DNA from: Pelagibius litoralis
GTDB taxonomy: Bacteria; Pseudomonadota; Alphaproteobacteria; Kiloniellales; Kiloniellaceae
Length of the DNA: 64,000 nucleotides
NCBI RefSeq assembly: GCF_011683915.1
Contig: NZ_JAAQPH010000011.1
Span: 62,001-126,000, forward strand
Reading direction: 5' to 3'
The notes below the pieces were generated by a model. It made no database searches. It was not told the origin of the DNA and was given only the letters and a program-made list of their open reading frames with translations. Made by a program: the position numbers and the translations under genes. Below are positions 59,256 to 64,000 of the stretch, piece after piece; position 1 is the stretch's first letter; each line of letters starts with the position of its first letter.

Positions 59256-60479
59256 ATGGCCGACGATCAGGCGGTGCCGCCGCGCGGACCTCAGGATTTC
59301 GAGAAAGTTCTTGAGCAAAGCTCCACTGAGGCTGCCTCGTTCGAGGTGCACGACAATTCGCCGCTCGCCAGATTTCATCACTTCCTGCACGCCAATCCGA
59401 CCGCCGCGCCGGTGGTGGTGCTGATTCTCAGTTGCCTGGTGTTCGGACTGATCGCCAACAATTTCTTCTCGGCTTTCAATCTCTCGCTGATCATTCAGCA
59501 GGTCACCGTCATCGGCATTCTGGGCGCTGCCCAGACCCTGGTGATCCTGACCGCCGGCATCGACCTCAGCGTCGCGGCGATTATGGTGTTGAGTTACATG
59601 GTAATGGGGCGGCTGGCGGTTCAGGGCGACGTTCCCTCGATCCTGGCGGTCGTTATCGGCCTGGGGGTCGGGCTGGCCTGCGGCCTGTTCAACGGCAGCC
59701 TGGCAACGCGCGCGCGTCTGGTGCCGATCGCCGTGACCGTCCTTGCCTGGGTGTTTCTGCTCAGCCTCGACCTGCCGCTGATCTACGTCGTTCCGATCGG
59801 GATCATCGGGGGGCTGGTTGTCGGTTGGCTCAATTTCGGGCCGGCTCTGGAGCTGCGCTTGCCGCCCTTCATCGTTACCCTGGGGGCCTGGTCGATCTTC
59901 TTTGCCCTGAACCTCTGGTACTCGGAATCCGAGACGATCCGCAGCCAGGATATCGACGCCACGGCGCCGCTGCTGAAGATCTTCGGCCTCCGGGTGGAGC
60001 TGCTCGGCGCCCAGTTTACTCTGGGCTCTTTCCTGATGGTCGGTATCTTCATCGTGCTTTGGTATGCGCTGAACTGGACCGCCTGGGGGCGCGCGGTCTA
60101 TGCCGTCGGCGATGACCGGGAGGCGGCGGAGCTTTCCGGCATCCGCACCGACCGCGTGCTGTTGTCTGTCTATGGCGCTGCCGGTTTTCTCTGTGCGCTC
60201 GGCGGCTGGGCGGCCATCGGCCGCGTCGGTTCGGCCTCGCCGCAATCCTTTTACGAAGGCAACCTGGATGCCATTACTGCGGTGGTCATTGGCGGCACGT
60301 CGCTGTTCGGTGGCAGGGGCGCGATCTTCGGGACGCTCTTCGGCGCCTTGATCGTCGGCGTGTTCCGCTCCGGCCTCAAACTCGGCGGCGTCGACGTGCT
60401 GTGGCAGACCTTTGCGGTGGGCCTGCTCATCATCGTTGCCGTGGCTATGGACCAGTGGATCAGGAGGGTCAGCGCATGA
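59256..60479 (+). CDS. frcC: Fructose ABC transporter permease
   Basis: 407-residue RbsC-type inner-membrane permease. A hydrophilic N-terminal stretch of about 50 residues precedes about ten hydrophobic segments, with landmarks ILTAGIDLSVAAIMVLSYMV and VIGGTSLFGGRGAIFGTLFG. The ATG at 59256 has GGGAGGAA upstream; an in-frame TTG at 59241 is rejected. It overlaps frcA by 4 nt. Confidence 0.9.
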   Translation: MADDQAVPPRGPQDFEKVLEQSSTEAASFEVHDNSPLARFHHFLHANPTAAPVVVLILSCLVFGLIANNFFSAFNLSLIIQQVTVIGILGAAQTLVILTAGIDLSVAAIMVLSYMVMGRLAVQGDVPSILAVVIGLGVGLACGLFNGSLATRARLVPIAVTVLAWVFLLSLDLPLIYVVPIGIIGGLVVGWLNFGPALELRLPPFIVTLGAWSIFFALNLWYSESETIRSQDIDATAPLLKIFGLRVELLGAQFTLGSFLMVGIFIVLWYALNWTAWGRAVYAVGDDREAAELSGIRTDRVLLSVYGAAGFLCALGGWAAIGRVGSASPQSFYEGNLDAITAVVIGGTSLFGGRGAIFGTLFGALIVGVFRSGLKLGGVDVLWQTFAVGLLIIVAVAMDQWIRRVSA

Positions 60480-61276
60480 GCCTGCAACCAGTCATGACCG
60501 GACGTGGTCTCACCAAGCGCTATGGCCGCGTGACCGCCATGGACGGCGCGGACTTTGAAGTCTTTCCCGGCGAAGTCCTCGCCATCATCGGCGATAACGG
60601 TGCCGGCAAGTCGACCCTGGTGAAGGCGCTTTGCGGCGCGGTTCAGATCGACGAAGGCGAAATCCGGCTCGATGGCGAGGCGATCAGTTTCTCCTCACCG
60701 ATGGAGGCCCGGGATGCCGGTATCGAAACCGTCTATCAGAACCTTGCGCTTTCACCGGCGTTGTCCATCGCGGACAACATGTTTCTTGGGCGGGAGATCT
60801 ATAAAGATGGCATCGCCGGCTCGGTTTTCAGAATGCTCGACAAAAAGCAGATGCGCGATTTCGCCCGCGATAAGCTGACGGAACTCGGCCTGATGACGGT
60901 GCAGTCCATCACCCAGGCGGTGGAGACCCTCTCCGGCGGCCAGCGCCAGGGTGTCGCCGTTGCCCGGGCCGCTGCCTTCGCCACAAAGTTCGTCATCATG
61001 GACGAGCCGACGGCGGCGCTGGGTGTGAAGGAAAGCCGGCGCGTTCTGGAATTGATCCAGGATGTGAAGTCGCGGGGCATGCCGATTGTCCTGATCTCGC
61101 ACAACATGCCCCATGTCTTCGAGGTCGCCGACCGCATTCATATCCACCGGCTGAGCCGGCGTCATGCGGTTATTCGTCCCAAGGATTTTTCGATGTCGGA
61201 TGCCGTGGCGATCATGACCGGCGCGATGGAACCACCGGCGGACATTGCTTTGCCCGAAGGTGCGGTTTTGAACTAA
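60476..61276 (+). CDS. frcA: Fructose ABC transporter ATPase
   Basis: 266-residue single-domain ATPase; many sugar importers of this class have a double-length RbsA-type ATPase, whereas FrcA is short. Walker A is GDNGAGKST, the signature LSGGQRQGVAVARA and Walker B FVIMDEPTAAL. The start overlaps the frcC stop (ATGA), so an in-frame start inside frcC is rejected. An intrinsic terminator follows 48 nt later. Confidence 0.9.
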   Translation: MSLQPVMTGRGLTKRYGRVTAMDGADFEVFPGEVLAIIGDNGAGKSTLVKALCGAVQIDEGEIRLDGEAISFSSPMEARDAGIETVYQNLALSPALSIADNMFLGREIYKDGIAGSVFRMLDKKQMRDFARDKLTELGLMTVQSITQAVETLSGGQRQGVAVARAAAFATKFVIMDEPTAALGVKESRRVLELIQDVKSRGMPIVLISHNMPHVFEVADRIHIHRLSRRHAVIRPKDFSMSDAVAIMTGAMEPPADIALPEGAVLN

Positions 61277-61323
61277 GGAAGTCTCCCTGCGGCGGTCCGG
61301 CCATGGTGGGCCGCCGACTTGCC

Positions 61324-61366
61324 TGGGGCGCGATATGAGCAAGCAGCTTCGCGCCCCATTTTTTTT
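61324..61366 (+). terminator. Intrinsic terminator after frcA
   Basis: TGGGGCGCG pairs perfectly with CGCGCCCCA across a 17-nt loop and is followed at once by eight T. It ends or attenuates the frcBCA transcript just before frcK, 23 nt upstream of that start codon. Confidence 0.85.
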
Positions 61367-61388
61367 CAATGGTTTGGGTTAGAACGAG

Positions 61389-62321
61389 ATGTTTCTGATT
61401 TGCGGCGAGGCCCTCTACGATGTCTTTCTCTCGGAAGAGACGGCGACAGGCTTCAGCCTTGATGCGCGCATTGGCGGCTCACCCTTTAATGTCGCCATCG
61501 GCCTTTCGCGGCTTGGGCGCGCGGCGGCCCTGTTCGGCGGAATCTCAAGCGATCCGCTGGGCCGGCGTCTGGAAGGGGTGCTGCGTGAAGAGGGTGTCGA
61601 TACCCGCTTTGTCGTCAGCAAGGTCAATCCGACAACCTTGGCGCTCGTCGGTCTGGATGAGAGCGGTGTTCCGCAATACAGCTTCTATGGCCATGAGGCG
61701 GCAGACCGGGCGCTGGGCCCGGCTGATCTCCCCTCACTCTCCGAAGACATCACGGGGCTGCATTTCGGTTCTTATTCGCTGGTGGTTGAGCCGACCGGCA
61801 GCACCTTGTTGGCGCTTGCGCGTCAGCAGACCGGCCAAAGCCTTATCTCTCTCGATCCCAACGTGCGCTTGAACGTCGAACCGGACACCTTGCGCTGGCG
61901 CGAGCGGATCGAGGCCTTTGCTAGGGCGGCCGATCTCATAAAGGTAAGCGACGAAGACCTTGAGACGCTTTTCCCAGCCACTGGCCCCTGCGAAGTCGCG
62001 ACTGCCTGGCATCGCCAGGGTGTGCAGCTTGTGGTGATAACCAGAGGTGCCGAGGGAGCCCTGGTCTCCCTGCGCGGTGAGGTGTTCGAGACGCCCGGCC
62101 GCCAGGTCGATACCGTTGATACCGTGGGGGCCGGCGATACCTTTCAGGCGGCATTGCTTTGCGGCCTGCAGGAACTTGGCAGGGCAACGCGGGAAGGTCT
62201 GGTCAACCTGCCGCTCGACGATTGTCGCCGTATCGTCGCTTTCGCTGTCGAAGCGGCTGGTGTGACCTGCGGGCGGCGTGGCGCTGATCTGCCGCGCCGG
62301 GAAGAGCTGCCGACGCTCTAA
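61389..62321 (+). CDS. frcK: Fructokinase, PfkB family
   Basis: 310-residue PfkB-type sugar kinase, predicted to convert imported fructose to fructose-6-phosphate. The N-terminal substrate block is GGSPFNVAIGLSRLG, and the C-terminal ATP/anion-hole signature is DTVGAGDTFQAALL with the catalytic Asp. Its position after frcBCA matches rhizobial frcK. The terminator directly upstream means it may be expressed at a lower level than the transporter or from its own weak promoter. Confidence 0.9.
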   Translation: MFLICGEALYDVFLSEETATGFSLDARIGGSPFNVAIGLSRLGRAAALFGGISSDPLGRRLEGVLREEGVDTRFVVSKVNPTTLALVGLDESGVPQYSFYGHEAADRALGPADLPSLSEDITGLHFGSYSLVVEPTGSTLLALARQQTGQSLISLDPNVRLNVEPDTLRWRERIEAFARAADLIKVSDEDLETLFPATGPCEVATAWHRQGVQLVVITRGAEGALVSLRGEVFETPGRQVDTVDTVGAGDTFQAALLCGLQELGRATREGLVNLPLDDCRRIVAFAVEAAGVTCGRRGADLPRREELPTL

Positions 62322-62420
62322 CCGCGCCGAATCGGTTTCTGTGCGCCGGCCCCCTGCGAAGCGGGCATGCCCATCCTGTCGGATGTCCAGGAATCTTTGA
62401 GGATCGTTTCTCCCAGGAAC

Positions 62421-62438
62421 CCGGGACAGATGTCCCGG
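62421..62438. promoter_or_regulatory. Perfect palindrome upstream of an exported protein gene
   Basis: CCGGGACAGATGTCCCGG has 8-nt arms around a 2-nt centre, too tight for a good hairpin and so more like a protein site. The half-site CCGGGACA recurs at 62463-62470. The gap 62322-62553 otherwise holds only a TAGGAGA ribosome site. Confidence 0.45.
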
Positions 62439-62553
62439 ATCGCGGACGCAAAATGCACATGGCCGGGACAATTGCCCGATTTTCAGCAGCCCGCCGATCG
62501 GCGATACCTCATGGCCGCCGCTTCGCTTTTTGCCGCATTCTAGGAGACGTATA

Positions 62554-63294
62554 ATGCACCTGAAGCACCTTCTCATTACCACTTGCGCAGCGATGGCCCT
62601 GGGCGCCGGCGCTGCTATGGCTGACAGCAGCGTCAGCCAACCCATCACTCAGATCGCCTATGACGCACCGGTTAATGTGTCTTTGAGCTTTAAACGGCAT
62701 GTCGATGATAATCTGGCGGAGCAGGATGTGTTCATTGAGCGCGAAGCAGGTTCCGGCAAGGTCTATCGGCCGACCAAGGGTGACCAAGACCTCAAGTTGC
62801 CGCTCTATGCGGCGGCGCGGCAGTTGGATCACAACCCTTTCGACGAGACCGCCGAGGGCCCTTGGCCCAAAGGCCGGCCCCTCGGGCTCACTCTGGGTGA
62901 ATGGTTGAACGCCAAGGGCGAGGCGCGCTATAGCTGCCAGGACGGCGCCGGGACCTTGACGGCCGACTTCAGCGGACTCATTCCCGACGGCGTCTACACC
63001 ATGTGGCACTTCTTCATGGCTTCGCCGCCGACGGATCCCTTTATCGGGACCTACGACCTGCCGTTGGGGACGCGTGACGGCAGTCAATCTGTCTTCGCTG
63101 CCGACAAGGCGGGCGTGGCAAGGTTCGAGGCCACCTTCAAACCCTGCCTGCAGCTCACCGGTGAACATCTCGCCGCCGGCCTGGCGATCGCCTGGCACAG
63201 CGACGGCAAGACCTATGGCGTCGTGCCCGGAGCCTTCGCCACCTATTCGCACGTTCATCTCTATGCCGGTCTGCCCAAGCGCGGCGGAAACTAG
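62554..63294 (+). CDS. Exported protein of unknown function
   Basis: 246 residues with a clear Sec signal peptide (MHLKHLLITTCAAMALGAG, cleaved near AAMADS). I do not recognise the family. The mature part looks like a compact beta-rich domain: paired cysteines (SCQDGAG and KPCLQL) could form a disulfide, and conserved-looking Trp/His residues sit in GVYTMWHFFMA, GLAIAWHSDG and YSHVHLYAGLP. Two histidines near the end could bind a metal, but this is speculation. The ATG at 62554 has TAGGAGA 6 nt upstream; an in-frame ATG at 62530 is rejected. The promoter region carries a perfect palindrome. Confidence 0.75.
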   Translation: MHLKHLLITTCAAMALGAGAAMADSSVSQPITQIAYDAPVNVSLSFKRHVDDNLAEQDVFIEREAGSGKVYRPTKGDQDLKLPLYAAARQLDHNPFDETAEGPWPKGRPLGLTLGEWLNAKGEARYSCQDGAGTLTADFSGLIPDGVYTMWHFFMASPPTDPFIGTYDLPLGTRDGSQSVFAADKAGVARFEATFKPCLQLTGEHLAAGLAIAWHSDGKTYGVVPGAFATYSHVHLYAGLPKRGGN

Positions 63295-63301
63295 CGCAAA
63301 T

Positions 63302-63357
63302 CCGGGGCGCATGGCACCGCCGGCAGCGATCCCCCGTGTGATCCAGCGCCCCGGTTT
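63302..63357 (+). terminator. Possible terminator between convergent genes
   Basis: CCGGGGCGC (63302-63310) pairs with GCGCCCCGG (63346-63354) across a long 35-nt loop, followed by only three T. It could end the exported-protein transcript, and the opposing one is 46 nt away. Confidence 0.4.
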
Positions 63358-63402
63358 GTCCGACCTCGCCGAGCATTCGGTCAGGCTGGTAGCAGTTGTG
63401 AC

Positions 63403-63756
63403 TTAGTTGAAGGAGTTGTAGATCGACCGGGCGATTTCGCCTTCCAGCGGAAACGACAACATGCCCATGACCGAGTAGCCCAGCAGCCAGGGCATCAGAT
63501 AGAAGCGGATCATGAAGAAGAACCAGGCGACGTAGAGCGGCACCAGCGGGTCGAGCAGGAAGCTTGGCGTCACTGGCCGGAACACGCGAATGATCGGGTT
63601 GGTCGCTTTGACGAAGAACTTCATGAAAAAGAAGTCGGAGTTCTCCGGCAGGAACATGTTCATGGCGACGCGGCCGATCAGCGTCCACATGATCACGCCC
63701 AGCGTATAGTCGATGGCGATGATCCAGATCGGGAAGATGGCAAGAGGATCAGTCAT
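63403..63756 (-). CDS. Small membrane protein, YggT-like in appearance
   Basis: 117-residue protein with two or three hydrophobic segments (PIWIIAIDYTLGVIMW near the start; LVPLYVAWFFFMIRFYLMPW in the second half) separated by a segment KATNPIIRVFRPVTP that resembles the loop of YggT proteins. It lies downstream of, and in the same direction as, a sodium:solute symporter gene, though a hairpin separates them. Function unknown; a role linked to the symporter is only a positional guess. Confidence 0.65.
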   Translation of the reverse strand: MTDPLAIFPIWIIAIDYTLGVIMWTLIGRVAMNMFLPENSDFFFMKFFVKATNPIIRVFRPVTPSFLLDPLVPLYVAWFFFMIRFYLMPWLLGYSVMGMLSFPLEGEIARSIYNSFN

Positions 63757-63788
63757 CTAGGCTTGTCCGGCTCTATCGGAATAAGGAA

Positions 63789-63813
63789 GGGGGGCGGAAA
63801 ATCTCCGCCCCCC
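63789..63813 (-). terminator. Hairpin downstream of the symporter gene
   Basis: GGGGGGCGGA pairs with TCCGCCCCCC around a 5-nt loop, a 10-bp perfect stem. Read on the minus strand it is followed by TTCCTTATTCC, moderately T-rich, so it can act as a terminator for the symporter with some read-through. Confidence 0.7.
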
Positions 63814-63839
63814 GAAGTTTAGATCCTGTAACTGCAGGC

Positions 63840-64000
63840 TTAGTGCTTGGCACCGAGGATCGTCTCGCCCGAAGGGATGCGAACCTCGTCGACCATCGCC
63901 TGGGTCTCGGCATCCGGTGCCGGGGTCATCAGGCTGACCACCACCATGGCAACCAGGCTGACCGGCATGCCGATGATGGCAAACCGCAGACCGTCAATCG
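63840..64000 (-). CDS. C-terminal end of a sodium:solute symporter (5' part outside window)
   Basis: Only the last 53 codons are present. They encode one membrane segment (FAIIGMPVSLVAMVVVSLM) followed by PAPDAETQAMVDEVRIPSG and a short tail ending GAKH. This ending fits the cation/acetate-type SSS symporters of proteobacteria, whose C-termini carry a similar MVDEIR-like segment. Substrate cannot be named from this fragment. Confidence 0.55.
   Translation of the reverse strand, partial: IDGLRFAIIGMPVSLVAMVVVSLMTPAPDAETQAMVDEVRIPSGETILGAKH

Overview
The window is high-GC, densely coded DNA, apparently from an alphaproteobacterium. The best support for that placement is the fructose ABC/kinase set in the order frcB-frcC-frcA-frcK, as in Sinorhizobium, together with FixK/FNR-type TTGAT-N4-ATCAA boxes. 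An iodate-reductase-like operon and giant RTX proteins would suit a marine or sediment lifestyle, but genus and family cannot be read from the sequence. No rRNA, tRNA, CRISPR array, insertion sequence or phage gene was seen.

Layout. (1) 1-18.9 kb, cell surface and signalling: the 3' part of a giant RTX calcium-binding protein with a type I secretion C-terminus, a SulP anion transporter carrying STAS and cyclic-nucleotide-binding domains, a 1617-residue FecR/VCBS/cadherin-like/RTX surface protein, and a CHASE2 class III nucleotide cyclase. (2) 18.9-27.6 kb, respiration: a Crp/Fnr regulator divergent from an operon of two di-heme cytochrome c peroxidases, a Tat-dependent Rieske protein, an arsenite-oxidase-like molybdopterin subunit and a HEAT-repeat protein. 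The first four match the gene content of dissimilatory iodate reductase (IdrP/IdrP/IdrB/IdrA). Two perfect FNR boxes lie in the divergent promoter. (3) 27.7-43.2 kb, a catabolic island: a GntR/UTRA repressor, an MmgE/PrpD protein, a complete branched-chain-type ABC importer, an aconitase-like hydratase in two subunits, a PrpB-like lyase, hydantoinase/oxoprolinase subunits B and A, an isochorismatase-fold protein and a fumarate-reductase-like flavoprotein, nearly all overlapping or abutting.

(4) 43.2-57.8 kb, minus strand, a complete glycogen operon transcribed glgC-glgA-glgX-malQ-pgm-ROK regulator-glgP-glgB. (5) 57.8-62.3 kb, divergent from it, fructose uptake and phosphorylation (frcBCA, frcK) behind a strong sigma70-like promoter. 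Regions 4 and 5 make metabolic sense together, because imported fructose becomes fructose-6-phosphate and, after isomerisation, can be stored as glycogen. (6) 62.5-64 kb: an exported protein of unknown function, a small membrane protein and the C-terminal end of a sodium:solute symporter.

The most notable system is the iodate-reductase-like operon with its paired FNR boxes and its extra HEAT-repeat gene. Next are the catabolic island, which holds a methylcitrate-type dehydratase-hydratase-lyase set without a synthase, and the surface cluster that puts a nucleotide cyclase beside a transporter with a cyclic-nucleotide sensor. All family assignments are by eye from motifs; no database search was possible.
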